A DNA stretch of 64,000 nucleotides. It comes from G965276765 sp965276825. Lineage in GTDB: Bacteria > Actinomycetota > Acidimicrobiia > Acidimicrobiales > Palsa-688. Positions 26,501 through 36,800 of the stretch are shown piece after piece. Location: the NCBI GenBank assembly GCA_965276825.1, contig OZ255630.1, forward strand, positions 1,240,001 to 1,304,000, in the 5' to 3' direction. The number at the start of each line of letters is the position of its first letter. Positions within the stretch are counted from its first letter, which is position 1. The notes below the pieces were generated by a model. That model was not told the origin of the DNA. It worked only from the letters and a program-made list of their open reading frames with translations, and made no database searches. The position numbers were made by a program, and so were the translations under genes.

Positions 26501-26616
26501 GCCAGCGCCACGGCCTGTTCTGGGCTCACCGCCGGCCTCGCAACACCGGCACCGGCACCGGCACGGAGGGGACGGTCACACCGGGTTCGTAGAATCGGAC
26601 CCCTCCGTCGACCACG

Positions 26617-27172
26617 TCATCGGCCCGACGGACGCAGGGTCATCGGCCCGACGGAGGCCGAGTCTTCAGCTGGAGACAGCTTCGACTGGGGACAGCGGCG
26701 GGCGCGACCGGACGGCCCAGGAGGACCTGGGGCTCGCGGAACTCGACGAACCGCTCCTCGCGCGACGAACCCGAGTCGCGCGAGGAGTCGCCGCGACCGC
26801 TCGTTGGCCGCCTGGGTCACGGCGATGACCTCCTCACGACGGGTCTCCTCGACCGCCCAGGGCAGAGCCGTGAGCAACGCCTCGTGGGCGTACCCGACGC
26901 GCCAGAAGTGGGGGTGGAAGGTGGAGGAGACCTCCAGCCTGCCCTGCCGCTCCTCGGCGAAGCCGACCGACCCGAGGACGCGGCGGTCCGACCGTCGGGT
27001 CACCGCGAAGGTCCCCCAGCGATCGCCGGCCGGGCACGAGGAGGTGGCGTCGCGTCGCCCGGTTGGTCTGGAGCTCGACGAACCAGGCCCGGTCCTCCTC
27101 CCGGCCGGGTCGCAGCTCGAGGCGGGGAGTGGTCAAGGTGACGGGCCAGCGTCGGACCGGGGGTCCGGTCAC
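26617..27172 (-). pseudogene. Frameshifted GNAT (RimJ/RimL-type) acetyltransferase
   Basis: The N-terminal part begins at 27172 (VTLTTPRLELRPGREEDRAW) and the rest continues in another frame from about 27025 (GTFAVTRRSDRRVLGSVGF, then FWRVGYAHEALLTALPWAVE and ANERSRRLLARLGF). The shift lies near 27020-27035. In addition about 25 residues usually found between these parts are missing. The last 45 codons are unrelated and include a copy of the dispersed palindrome. Damage at several places argues for a true pseudogene and not only a read error. Confidence 0.75.
26662..26677 (-). repeat. Variant copy of the dispersed 16-bp palindrome
   Basis: On the minus strand GTCTCCAGCTGAAGAC matches the DUF222-gene palindrome at 14 of 16 positions and likewise reads LSPAEDS in the decayed acetyltransferase frame. 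A more degenerate neighbour follows at 26680-26697. Confidence 0.6.
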
Positions 27173-27334
27173 GGCGGCGTCGCCTGGACGAACGTCCGAG
27201 CCGCCACCTCGGAAGGGACCGCACCGGTCTCGATGGTCAGGTCGCCGGGGCCGAGCCCGCCGGCGGCCCGCCGATGTCGACCGACGTCGCGCCGACCTCC
27301 GCGCGCTCGCCCGGGTTCCCCCGTCGACGGGTCC

Positions 27335-27781
27335 TCAGGTCTCGATGCTGACGGTGACCGGGCCGTCGTTGACCAGGGCGACCGCCATGTCGGCGCCGAA
27401 GCGCCCGACGGCCACCTCGGCACCGAGGCCACGGAGCGCGGCCGCGACCCGGTCCACCAGCGGCTCGGCCCGCTCGGCCGGGGCGGCCGCGCCGAGGGAG
27501 GGACGGCGGCCCTTGGAGGTGTCGGCCAGCAGGGTGAACTGGCTGACGACGAGCACGCCGGCACCGAGGTCGGCGACGGAGCGGTCGAAGGCCCCCCCAG
27601 GACCGGCGAACAGCCGGATCCGGTGGAGCCGCTCGGCCATGCGGTCGGCCTGGGCCGGCCCGTCGGCGAGGCCGACGCCGAGGAGCACGCACAGTCCCGT
27701 GCCGATGCGCCCCACGATCTCCCCGTCGACGGTGACGCTCGCCTCCCGCACCCGCTGCACGACCGCCCGCACGCCGGGCAT
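27335..27781 (-). CDS. dtd: D-aminoacyl-tRNA deacylase
   Basis: A 148-aa homodimeric editing enzyme that hydrolyses D-aminoacyl-tRNA and glycyl-tRNA(Ala). Signature motifs are present: MPGVRAVVQRVREASVTVDG at the start, VSQFTLLADTSKGRRPS (SQxT motif), and the cross-subunit Gly-Pro in ALVNDGPVTVSIET (NxGPVT). Length matches the family. It is divergent from the thioesterase gene, with 17 bp between start codons. Confidence 0.96.
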   Translation of the reverse strand: MPGVRAVVQRVREASVTVDGEIVGRIGTGLCVLLGVGLADGPAQADRMAERLHRIRLFAGPGGAFDRSVADLGAGVLVVSQFTLLADTSKGRRPSLGAAAPAERAEPLVDRVAAALRGLGAEVAVGRFGADMAVALVNDGPVTVSIET

Positions 27782-27783
27782 CG

Positions 27784-27789
27784 TAGGCT
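27784..27789 (+). promoter_or_regulatory. -10-like TAGGCT before thioesterase gene
   Basis: TAGGCT ends 9 nt before the GTG at 27799, within the 17-bp gap shared with dtd, so the two promoters must overlap both genes' ends. Confidence 0.45.
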
Positions 27790-27798
27790 CACCCGCCC

Positions 27799-28569
27799 GT
27801 GAGCTTCGCCGAGATGATGGACCTCGCCTCCCACGGTCCCGACACCTTCGTGGGGACGGGCCCGACCTACCCGTGGGGCGGCCTGTTCGGCGGCCAGATC
27901 GTGGCCCAGTCCCTGAGGGCGGCGTGCGCGACGGTCAGCGAGGACTTTCGCCCCCATTCCCTGCACGCCTATTTCATCAGGAAAGGCGACGCCTCCGAGC
28001 CGATACGGTTCGAGGTCGACCGGGTCCGGGATGGCCGCAGCTTCGTGACCCGGTCGGTGACGGCCCGTCAATCCTCCGGGGTCATCCTGCAGATGTCGGC
28101 ATCCCTGCAGCGCCACCACGTGACCGCCCAGGTCCAGACGGCCACGCCTCCGGCGGTCCCCGCGCCCGACGAGCTGGCCGAGAACTCGTGGAGCCCGATG
28201 TTCCAGAGGCGGCTGATCGAGCGCGACGACCAGGCGGCGGCGTGGCTGCGCCTCCCGGTCGAGGACCCCGACGACCCGGTCGTAGCCGCGTGCGCCCTCG
28301 CCTTCCTCTCCGACGAGCTGGCCACCGACGCCGTCCACGGCCTGCACCACCGCTCCCTGCCCCCCGGCGAGCCCAGGTGGGGCGGGATCAGCCTCGACCA
28401 CGCCATCTGGTTCCAGGCCCCGATCACCGGCGGCGGGTGGCAGCTGCACACCTACCGGGCCGACGGCCTGCTGCCGCCGAGGGGCCTCGCCGTCGGCCAC
28501 ATCTTCTCGGCGGCCGGCGACCACCTGGCCACCGTCGCCCAGGAGGTGCTGCTCCGCCCGAGGGGCTAG
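27799..28569 (+). CDS. TesB-like acyl-CoA thioesterase
   Basis: A double-hotdog thioesterase of 256 aa that hydrolyses acyl-CoA. WGGLFGGQIVAQSLRAA and PHSLHAYFIRKGDASEPIRFEVDRVRDGRSFVTRSV form the N-terminal hotdog; the C-terminal one has SLDHAIWFQAP and RGLAVGHIF (TesB has RG(L/A)..G.(I/V)). The usual catalytic Asp of TesB maps to the SLDHAIWF region. It converges with the decarboxylase gene, their stop codons overlapping in CTAG at 28566-28569. Confidence 0.9.
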   Translation: MSFAEMMDLASHGPDTFVGTGPTYPWGGLFGGQIVAQSLRAACATVSEDFRPHSLHAYFIRKGDASEPIRFEVDRVRDGRSFVTRSVTARQSSGVILQMSASLQRHHVTAQVQTATPPAVPAPDELAENSWSPMFQRRLIERDDQAAAWLRLPVEDPDDPVVAACALAFLSDELATDAVHGLHHRSLPPGEPRWGGISLDHAIWFQAPITGGGWQLHTYRADGLLPPRGLAVGHIFSAAGDHLATVAQEVLLRPRG

Positions 28570-29906
28570 CGCATCGTGTCGAGGATCTCCGAGACCATGG
28601 CCGGCGTGGTGCCCGGGTGCAGGAAGGCCAGGCGGGCGACGGTCTCGTCCTCCCACACCGTCGGGGTCACGAAGCCGACCTGGGCGCGGAGGAGATCCGC
28701 CGACCACCGGTCGTAGTCCTCCTTGGCCCAGCCCCGCCGGCGGAACAGCACGACCGAGAGCTCCGGCTCCCTGATCACCTCGAGCTCGGGCCGCGAGGCG
28801 ATCTCGGCGGCGGCCAGGCGGGCGGCGGCGATGGCCGTGTCGACCGCCTCCGCGTAGGCATCGGTGCCGTAGACGGCGAGCGAGAACCACAGCGGCAGGC
28901 CCCTGGCCCGCCTGGTCAGGTGGTAGGCGTAGTCGCTCGGGTTCCACTCCTCGGGGGCGTCGGTGTGCAACACGTCGAGGTAGCCCGCGGCCTGGGTGTG
29001 CACCGCCTTGGCCAGGTGCGGGTTGCGGTAGACCAGCGCAGCGCAGTCGAAGGGGGCGAAGAGCCACTTGTGGGGATCCACGACGAACGAGTCGGCCAGA
29101 TGGAGGCCCCGGTACCGCGGCCTGGCCTGCTCGGAGAACAGACCGGCGCCGCCGTAGGCCCCGTCGACGTGGAACCACAGGCCGCGCTCGCGAGCGAGCG
29201 TGCCGACCGCCTCCAGGTCGTCGATGATGCCGGCGTTGGTGGTGCCCGCGGTCGCCGCCACCGCGACCACGTCAGCGGCGTCGGGATGCGACGCCAGCGC
29301 CGCGGCCAGCCGGTCGCCGGTGAGGCGGTGGTCGGTGGTCTCGACCACGAGCGTGCCCATGCCGGCCACGTGGGCGGCCTTGCCGATCGACGAGTGGGCC
29401 TGGTCGCTGACCGCGACGACGGCGCGTCGGCCCGGATCGTCCCTCCTGGCCATGTCCCTGGCCACCACGAGCGACGACAGGTTGCCCGCCGAGCCGCCGG
29501 ACACGAAGCACCCGCCCGCGCCGTCGGGGAGCCCGGCGAGGCCGGCGATGTGGGTGAGGACCTGGTTCTCGGCGGCCACCGCGCCGGCCGCCTCGAGCCA
29601 GGAGGTGCCCTGCAGCGACGAGCACGACACGACCATGTCGAACAGCAGCGACGCCTTGGTGGGGGCGGCGGGGATGAACGACAGGAACCGGGGGCTGTCG
29701 CAGGAGATCACCGCCGGCGCCAGCTGCTGCTCCCACAGCTCGAGCACCTCGGCCGCCGGGGCGCCGGTGCGGGAGAGGGCCCCGGCCAGGGCCCGGTCGA
29801 GGTCGGCCTTGACACCCGGGAAGTCGAGGGGGACCGGATCGAGGGCCAGCCGCTCCCTGCAGTAGGCCAGCACCAGGTCGGCCATGGCCGGGTCGAAGTC
29901 GAACAT
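28566..29906 (-). CDS. Pyridoxal-dependent decarboxylase (aromatic-L-amino-acid type)
   Basis: A group II PLP decarboxylase of 446 aa. The PLP Lys is in VVDPHKWLFAP; SGGSAGNLSSLVVAR, SDQAHSSIGKAAHVAG, ATAGTTNAGIIDDL and FHVDGAYGGAGLFSE are the standard cofactor and substrate elements of the DDC/TDC family. Some relatives act as aminotransferase-like or aldehyde synthases. ATG at 29906; a TTG at 29915 is too near GGAGG. Product is presumably an aromatic amine, inferred from family. Confidence 0.9.
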   Translation of the reverse strand: MFDFDPAMADLVLAYCRERLALDPVPLDFPGVKADLDRALAGALSRTGAPAAEVLELWEQQLAPAVISCDSPRFLSFIPAAPTKASLLFDMVVSCSSLQGTSWLEAAGAVAAENQVLTHIAGLAGLPDGAGGCFVSGGSAGNLSSLVVARDMARRDDPGRRAVVAVSDQAHSSIGKAAHVAGMGTLVVETTDHRLTGDRLAAALASHPDAADVVAVAATAGTTNAGIIDDLEAVGTLARERGLWFHVDGAYGGAGLFSEQARPRYRGLHLADSFVVDPHKWLFAPFDCAALVYRNPHLAKAVHTQAAGYLDVLHTDAPEEWNPSDYAYHLTRRARGLPLWFSLAVYGTDAYAEAVDTAIAAARLAAAEIASRPELEVIREPELSVVLFRRRGWAKEDYDRWSADLLRAQVGFVTPTVWEDETVARLAFLHPGTTPAMVSEILDTMR

Positions 29907-30012
29907 CGGAGTCAACGAGCCTCCATCCTCCGTGAGCGGCGCCCACGTTGGAGCGGCCCGAGACCCTACCGCCCGGCGTGTGACCTCGCCGGGGCGACCC
30001 AGACTGGCCGAC

Positions 30013-30789
30013 GTGCTCGATCCTGACGCCCTCGACCGGCTGCGCCGCTTCGCCGACGAGATCGACCGGAGGTGCCCCGACACCCTCGTCGGCGTCTACG
30101 CGGTCGGCTCCCTCGCCCTCGGCGACTACCGGTCGAGCACCAGCAACCTCGACGCACTGGCCGTGGCCGACCGACCGTGGTCGCCCCAGGCACTCGCCAG
30201 CGCGCGCCCCGCCGTCGACGTGCTCGGCCGGGGCCTGCGCCCGGCGGCGGTCGCCTGGATCGACTGGGACGACCTGGCCGCGGAGCCCTCGACCGTCGGC
30301 CCACCGTGCACCGTCGGGTCGTCGGCCGTGGACTCCGACCGCCTGGTCAACCCCCTGACCTGGCAGATCGTGCGCACCTCGGCCATCTGCACACGCGGGC
30401 CCGAGTATCCCGAGATCGGGGTCGGGGAGCTGCGGTCGTGGGCCAGGGACCAGCTGCTCGACCGCGAGCCGGCCCTGGTCGCCCGCTGGAGGCAGCCGGG
30501 CCGGCTGTGGCTGCGGGCCCGGGCGGCGGGCGCCGTGCTCGACGCGGCGCGCCTGTGGGCGGCGGTCGGCTCCGGTCGGGTGCTGTCGAAGGCGGAGTCG
30601 GTCGACGCCCTGGTCGAAGGGGCCAGTCCGCCCCACCAGCGGGTGCTGCGCGACAGCGCCGGGTGGCGCGCCGGCGCGGCGACCTCCATGTACTGGGGCC
30701 CGCTCGAGCGCAAGCGCGACGCCATCGGCTGGCTGGCGTCGACCATCGAGGCAGCGGCCCACGCCGGGAGCGGCCCCGCCGGGCCCTGA
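30013..30789 (+). CDS. AadA-like nucleotidyltransferase domain protein
   Basis: A 258-aa protein. VGVYAVGSLALGDYRSSTSNLD is a nucleotidyltransferase motif (GSxxxGD then SDxD, here SNLD). The C-terminal region (TWQIVRTSAICTRG, AARLWAAVGSG, ALVEGASPPH) resembles the helical domain of aminoglycoside adenylyltransferases. The second acidic position is Asn, so catalysis may be altered; it may be an orphan member and not a resistance enzyme. GTG at 30013 is a best guess; GTG at 29980 is in frame. Confidence 0.65.
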   Translation: MLDPDALDRLRRFADEIDRRCPDTLVGVYAVGSLALGDYRSSTSNLDALAVADRPWSPQALASARPAVDVLGRGLRPAAVAWIDWDDLAAEPSTVGPPCTVGSSAVDSDRLVNPLTWQIVRTSAICTRGPEYPEIGVGELRSWARDQLLDREPALVARWRQPGRLWLRARAAGAVLDAARLWAAVGSGRVLSKAESVDALVEGASPPHQRVLRDSAGWRAGAATSMYWGPLERKRDAIGWLASTIEAAAHAGSGPAGP

Positions 30790-30800
30790 GGAGCCCCGGG

Positions 30801-30806
30801 TACGCT
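30801..30806 (+). promoter_or_regulatory. -10-like TACGCT before SDR gene
   Basis: TACGCT ends 7 nt before the GTG at 30814. Confidence 0.45.
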
Positions 30807-30813
30807 CCCGCCC

Positions 30814-31608
30814 GTGGAGATCGAAGGCACGGAGGTGCTCGTCACCGGGGCGACGGGCGGCCTCGGTCTGGCCATCGCCGACGCGTTCGCGTCGGCGGGC
30901 GCCCGCCTGACGGTCACCGGGCGCAGGGAGCCGGTCCTCGCCGGGCTGGTCGCTCGCCACCCCGGCACCCGCACCGTGGTCGCCGACCTCGGCGCGCCCG
31001 GTGGCGTCGACGCGGTCGTGGCCGCCGGCGCCGATGCCGACGTGGTCGTCGCCAACGCCGCGCTGCCGGCATCGGGCCTGCTGCTCGACCTCGAGCCGGC
31101 CGCCATCGACCAGGCCATCGCCGTCAACCTGCAGGCGCCGATACAGCTGGCCCGCGCCCTCGCCCCCGGCCTGGTGGCGAGAGGGCGGGGTCACCTGGTG
31201 TTCGTCTCGTCCCTCGCCGGGCTCACCGCCTCGCCGGCGTCGTCGCTCTACTCGGCCACCAAGTTCGGCCTGCGGGGCTTCGCCCACGGCCTCCGCCAGG
31301 ATCTGCACGGCAGCGGGGTCGGGGTGTCGGTGATCCTGCCCGGCTTCGTCCGCGACGCCGGGATGTTCGCCGACAGCGGGGCCACGCTCCCGGTCGGGGT
31401 CGGCACGACCACCCCGGGCCAGGTCGCCGCGGCGACGCTGCGCGCCGTCAGGCACGACGAGGGGGAGGCGCTCGTCGCTCCCGTGGCGCTGAAGGTCGGG
31501 GCCCTCTTCGGGTCGCTCTTTCCCGACCTCGCGGCCCGGATCAGCCGGGCCGTAGGTGGCGACCAGGTGGCCCGCGACCTGGCCGACGGGCAGCGCTCCT
31601 GGCACTGA
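30814..31608 (+). CDS. Short-chain dehydrogenase/reductase
   Basis: A classical SDR of 264 aa. The NAD(P)-binding TGATGGLG (10-17) is followed by VTGRRE, suggesting NADP preference, then ADLGAPGG, VVANAALP (NNAG-like), the catalytic Ser in VFVSSLAG and YSATKFG (Tyr and Lys of YxxxK). LFPDLAARISR near the C-terminus is common in DltE/YbbO-like SDRs. Substrate unknown. It is flanked by convergent peptidase gene 31646. Confidence 0.92.
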   Translation: MEIEGTEVLVTGATGGLGLAIADAFASAGARLTVTGRREPVLAGLVARHPGTRTVVADLGAPGGVDAVVAAGADADVVVANAALPASGLLLDLEPAAIDQAIAVNLQAPIQLARALAPGLVARGRGHLVFVSSLAGLTASPASSLYSATKFGLRGFAHGLRQDLHGSGVGVSVILPGFVRDAGMFADSGATLPVGVGTTTPGQVAAATLRAVRHDEGEALVAPVALKVGALFGSLFPDLAARISRAVGGDQVARDLADGQRSWH

Positions 31609-31645
31609 CGGCCGGGCTGTTCAGTGCGCCGGCCCGCGCCGGTTC

Positions 31646-33730
31646 TCAGCCCAGGGCGTCGACCAGGAAGCCCATCTGCAGCTCGAGCAGGCGAGCCTCG
31701 ACCTCGTCCCTGGAGGCCACGTGGGTCACCCCGGTCAACGGGAGGACCGAGTGGGGCCGCCCGGCCTCCAGGAGGGCCTGGGACAGTCGCAGCGTGTGGG
31801 CGACGACCACGTTGTCGTCGACCAGGCCGTGCACGAGCAGCAGCGGCCGGCGCAGTGCCGGCGCCTCGTCGATCAGCGAGCTGCGGTCGTAGGCACCGGG
31901 ATCGGCGGCGGGATGACCGAGGAAGCGCTCCGTGTAGTACGTGTCGTAGAGGCGCCAGTCGGTCACCGGCGCGCCGGCGACGGCGGCGTGGAACACCTCG
32001 GGCCGGCGCAGGACGGCCAGGGCGGCCAGGTAGCCGCCGAAGGACCAGCCGGTGATGCCCACCCGGGTCAGGTCGAGGTCCGGGCACTCCGCGGCCGCGG
32101 CCTGCAGGGCCAGGACCTGGTCGGCGAGCACCGCGGTGGCCAGGTCGCCGTGCACCGACCGCTCCCAGACGGGCCCGCGCCCCGGGGTCCCGTGGCCGTC
32201 GGCGACGAGGACGGCGAAGCCCTGGTCGGCCCGCCACTGCGACTCCAGCCAGACCCTCAGGTCGGCGACGACACGCTGGGCGCCGGGACCGCCGTAGGGA
32301 TAGAGGAGCACGGGCAGCGGCGTGCCGGCCACGTGTCCCCGGGGGAGCAGCAGCCCGCAGCGCAGCCCGTCGGGACCGACACGCAGGAAGCGGACGTCGG
32401 GCACGAGGACGGGCTCCTCGCCGAGGGAGCGGATGCGCAGCGGGTTGCGCCCGGCGACCAGCACGGTGACCCCGCCGTGGGTGCTCTCCATGGTCCGCCT
32501 CGACACGACGACGGTCCCCCCGCCGGCGGCGACCACGCCGACCACCCCGTCGGCGGGACCGTCGAGCGCCACCCGCTCTGCCTCCACCTGCTCTGCGCCT
32601 GCGGGCGTCCAGCGCCACAGGTCGACGCAGCGCGGATCCGCCGATGCCCGCACCAGCAGCCCGTCGTCGGTCCCGACCACGCTGCGCACCTCGAGCCCTG
32701 GCGGGGTCACCGCGTCGCCGTCGACGGTGAGGCGCACGTCGTCGCCCTCGTTGCGGCACCAGGCCAGCGCGCCGCCGGCCACGAAGTCGGGCAGCCCCGG
32801 CGGCCACGACACCCACGCCCGGTCCTGCGCTCCGGCCACCTCGGACGTCGCCCCGGTGGCGACGTCGACGGTGAGCACCGAGCAGGCCCGGTGGTCGCGG
32901 GCCTCGACGAGCAGCAGCGGCGGCCCTCCCCGCCCCCAGCGCACGACGGTGAGGTAGGGGAAGCGGTCGCGATCCCACTCGACGGGCCGACGGGCGCCGG
33001 TGAGGTCCGTCCACCACAGGGTGACCGCGGCGTCGTCGGTGCCCGCGGCCGGATAGCGGTGGGCGACCGGCGGCCGCTCGGGGTGGGCCGGGTCCGTGAC
33101 CCACCAGGTCCCGACCGCGACGACGTCGACGCGGGCGACGAGCAGGCTGCGGCCGTCGGGCGCCCACCAGAACCCGCGGTCGCGGCCCATCTCCTCGGCG
33201 GCCACGAACTCGGCCTGGCCCCAGGTGACGTCGTCGCCGTCGGCCGCGGCGAGCACCCTCGCGTCCGAGCCGTCGACCGCGGCCACCCGCAGGTCGGCGC
33301 CCGCACACCAGGCGACGGTCGTGCCGGTCGGGTCGACGGTGGGATCGAAGACCGGCCCGTCAACGGGCAGCGCGCTTGACGCGCCGCTGGCCACGTCGAG
33401 CGACCACAGCCGCCCTGCCACCACGAACACGGCGGTGGCGGCGGCCGCGTCGGCGCTGTAGGCGGTGATCCCGCCGGCCAGCTCACGCCTGCGCTCCCGC
33501 CTGGCCCGCTCCTCGGGCCCGACGTCGTCGCCGCCGAGGTCCGAAGGGTCGACGAGGAGGCGCTCCGCGCCCGACTCGACGTCGAGCTCCCACAGGCCCA
33601 GCGCGCCGCTGTCGGCCGGCGAGCGCAGGAACAGCACCCGCGACCCGTCACCGGCGACGGTGAAGCTGCGCGGCACCCCCAGGGAGAAGCGCCGGGTCCT
33701 GGCCTGCTGCTGGGGGAAGGTCTCGGGCAT
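31646..33730 (-). CDS. S9 family dipeptidyl-peptidase IV-like serine peptidase
   Basis: A 694-aa prolyl-type peptidase with a beta-propeller (about 1-420) and an alpha/beta hydrolase domain (about 450-694). QAEFVAAEEMGR contains the double-Glu motif that anchors the substrate N-terminus in DPP4 enzymes. The catalytic Ser is 563 in GWSFGGYLA, with Asp in VHGLVDDNV and His in GVTHVAS; YGGPGAQ forms the oxyanion loop. No signal peptide is visible, so it is probably cytoplasmic. TACAGT lies 9 nt before the ATG (leaderless pattern). Confidence 0.94.
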   Translation of the reverse strand: MPETFPQQQARTRRFSLGVPRSFTVAGDGSRVLFLRSPADSGALGLWELDVESGAERLLVDPSDLGGDDVGPEERARRERRRELAGGITAYSADAAAATAVFVVAGRLWSLDVASGASSALPVDGPVFDPTVDPTGTTVAWCAGADLRVAAVDGSDARVLAAADGDDVTWGQAEFVAAEEMGRDRGFWWAPDGRSLLVARVDVVAVGTWWVTDPAHPERPPVAHRYPAAGTDDAAVTLWWTDLTGARRPVEWDRDRFPYLTVVRWGRGGPPLLLVEARDHRACSVLTVDVATGATSEVAGAQDRAWVSWPPGLPDFVAGGALAWCRNEGDDVRLTVDGDAVTPPGLEVRSVVGTDDGLLVRASADPRCVDLWRWTPAGAEQVEAERVALDGPADGVVGVVAAGGGTVVVSRRTMESTHGGVTVLVAGRNPLRIRSLGEEPVLVPDVRFLRVGPDGLRCGLLLPRGHVAGTPLPVLLYPYGGPGAQRVVADLRVWLESQWRADQGFAVLVADGHGTPGRGPVWERSVHGDLATAVLADQVLALQAAAAECPDLDLTRVGITGWSFGGYLAALAVLRRPEVFHAAVAGAPVTDWRLYDTYYTERFLGHPAADPGAYDRSSLIDEAPALRRPLLLVHGLVDDNVVVAHTLRLSQALLEAGRPHSVLPLTGVTHVASRDEVEARLLELQMGFLVDALG

Positions 33731-33739
33731 ACGAGGTGA

Positions 33740-33745
33740 ACTGTA
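33740..33745 (-). promoter_or_regulatory. -10-like TACAGT before S9 peptidase gene
   Basis: On the minus strand TACAGT is followed by 9 nt and the ATG at 33730. Confidence 0.45.
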
Positions 33746-33876
33746 GGGTTTCGTGGCGCGTCCTCAAGGTCCGGCGGCTGCCGGTCGAGGACGAAGCCTG
33801 CGACGGTGGCACGGCCCTGCGGGTAGGGCAGCGGCACCGGCGACCCGTCCCCGCCCCGACATGCCCTGAACCCTGT

Positions 33877-36800
33877 ATGACCGCCACCCCCACTCCGACC
33901 GGCCGCTTCGGCGAAGACAACGCGGGGCCGCGACCGGTGCCGCGCTTCGGCCGGCGCGGCTCCCTCGTCGGCGTGCTCGCGGTGGTCGCCATCGTCGCCG
34001 GCCTCATCAGCGCGGTCGCCTACGGCCACGCCACCGCCGCGACCCACCCCCGCCTCTTCGGCGGCTCGCTCGTCCTCGACGACCAACGGCCGCTGACCGT
34101 CGTCAACCTGGCCACGGGTCAGGTCACGGTGCAGCTCGCCGGGGTCTCCGACGAGGTGGGCGCCTCCAGCTACGGCCAGGTCCAGGCCGTCGCTGCGCAG
34201 GGGGGGACCTGGCTGGTCAACCGGGTCACCGGGACCTTCAACCTCCTGGCCCAGGACAACTACGTCGCCGACCCGACCGGAGGCGGCGTCGGTCTCGGCG
34301 ACCTGCCCGGCGCCACGGCGGCCGCCGGCTACGCCGTCGGCGCCGACGCCTACATCGTCCGCCAGGCGCCGGCCTCGACCGTCTCGCTGGTCGATCCGGC
34401 CACCGTGGCCGAGGGGGCCAGGGCGTCGGCCGGCACCACGACCACCGCGCCCACGACCATCGCCCCCCGAGGCTTCGCCCGCCTCCCCGGGCAGGTCGTG
34501 GTGCGGGCCGGGAGCGCCACCGTGGCCGGCGAGTCGCTGTGGACCCTCGTGACCACCGCCAACGGATGCTCGCTCGTCCAGCTCACCCCCACCAGCCGCG
34601 GCCACCAGGGCCTCCTCGCCACCACCAGGACGTCGCTGACCTCGTGTGCCACCGCTTCGCTCGCCTCCGCCGGCGGGGTCGTGGGGCTCCTGAGCCCGGG
34701 ACGGGTCGACACCTGGGGCGGCCCGGGTGGCCACCGCCGCATGACCGTGCCGGCGACAGGAGGCACCACCGCGACGGTCCCCGCCACCGGATCGACGACC
34801 ACGCTCTGGTACCTGGTCAGGAGCTCGGCCGGATGGAGCGCGCTCGGCGTCACCGGCGGCCGCCGCGTGAGCGGCCCGCGCCTGCTGCGCGGCATCCCGG
34901 TCGCCGCGTCGCCGGCCGCTCCCGTGCTCGCCGCCGGCCGCCTCTTCAGCCTCGACCAGGCCGGGTCGGGGCAGCCCGACCTGTGGGTGATCGACCCCGG
35001 CTCCGGTGCTGTCGGGACCGTGGCCGGGGTGCCGGGCTACCCGGCCAAGTCAGCCGCCGAGCAGGCCACCTTCACCGGGGCGGAGGTGGTCGTCTCCGGT
35101 CCCCGCGTGGTCTACAACAACCCGGCCAGCCTCCTCGCGGTCGTCGTGTTCACCGACGGCTCCCACCCCCCGGTCGTCATCGACAAGAGCTCCGCCGTGG
35201 TGGTCACGGCCAGCGGTCCCGCGACCATCACCACCATCGCTCCGCCCCACGCGACGCCCGGGCGCGACCAGGCACCGACACCGACGACGACGGCACCGGC
35301 CGGTCCGGCGCCCGCCGCGCCGGCGATCAACCAGCAGGTCAGCTGTGCCACGACCACCGAGAAGCCCTACGCCCCGCAGGTCACGGGCGTGGTCCCGGCC
35401 TCGGAGACGGCGCGGGTGGCCTGGTCGTACGAGGCGCTCGCGCTGCAGGACTGCCAACCCGACTCGTGGTCGGTCACCCTGACCGCCGTCGGCGCGCCGC
35501 AGCCGGCCGATCCCGTGCAGACGGTCAACGGCCAGCAACAGCTCGACGTCAGCGGCCTGCGGCCATCGACCGTCTACCGGGCCGTGGTCACCGCGTACAT
35601 CAACAAGCAGTCGACGGCGTCCCAGCCGGTGACCTTCACCACCCGCCAGCAGGGTCCCGACGCACCGGCGTCCGTGCGCACGACCGTCGACGCCAACGGC
35701 GACTGGGTGGTCACGTGGAGCCCGTGCCGGCAGAAGACCTGCTATGTGCCGGCCGACCAGTGGACGGTGACCGGCTCGGCCTGCGGACCCGGCTACGTCG
35801 GCGCGCCCCCGACGACCACCGTGTCGGGGGGGGTCTACCGCGCCACGTTCTCCGCCGACGCGCTCGGCCTGCTCGGCCAGTCGCTGAGCTTCCAGGTCCA
35901 GGGATCGCTGGCCGACGGCCTCCAGGGCAACCCGAGAGGCGACGCCAGGTGCTCGCAGAGCTGGCGGGCCCCGCACGGCGCGTCGATCACGCTGAGCGGT
36001 GCCGGGCAGGTGGCCGGCCAGACGATCACCGCCCACCTCCAGGTCCAGCCCCCGACGAGTGACGCCGCCGTCTACGGCAGCCTGCACACCCAGTTCGTCT
36101 ACCGGGTCGGTCCCACCACGGTCGGGCCGACCACGTCCACCTCCGTGTCCGTGCCCGGCCTGGCGCCCAACTCGCGCTACGTGCCCGAGGTCACGGTCGT
36201 CCCCGTCGGCCACCCGTCCGCCGCGGTCACCGTCGTCGGCCACCCGTTCCGCCAGAACCTGGCCTGGAGCCCGGCGCTGGCGCTGGTCGCCACCCCCCAC
36301 GTCGACCCCGACCCCAACACCGGCACCGTCGACGCGGTCTTCCCGAACCTGGCCGGCGGGGCCTACCAGGCGAGCGGCGCCATCGTGTGCGGGTCGGTGA
36401 GCACGCCGGTCAGCGGGAACGTCCAGGACGGCGCCATCAGCCTCCCCGGCGTCGACCTCGACACCACCGGCGGCGACTGCGCCCTGACCCTCACCCTCCA
36501 CGACACGTCGAGACCCGATCCCTACGGCGTCGACTCCCCTCCGCTGCGGGCGGCCGTCAACTGGGGAGCGGCACCCGCTGACGGGTTCACCGCCGCCTAC
36601 ACCCAGGACTGCACGTTTGCCGGCTGCACCACCATGGTGCACCTCACCGCCGACAGCCACGCCCCCCTCGGCGGGGTCGGCTGGTCCGTGGTCGCCATGC
36701 AGGCCCATCCCGGCCTGCTCTCGGACTGCAAGGTCCAGCAGACCTACCCCCAGGCGCCGACCGACGTCACCCTCGTGATCCGCGGCGGCTGCCCGAGCGC

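Noticed and set aside
30013..30789. Aminoglycoside resistance enzyme
   Set aside because: The second acidic residue of the nucleotidyltransferase motif is Asn and there is no mobile or resistance context.
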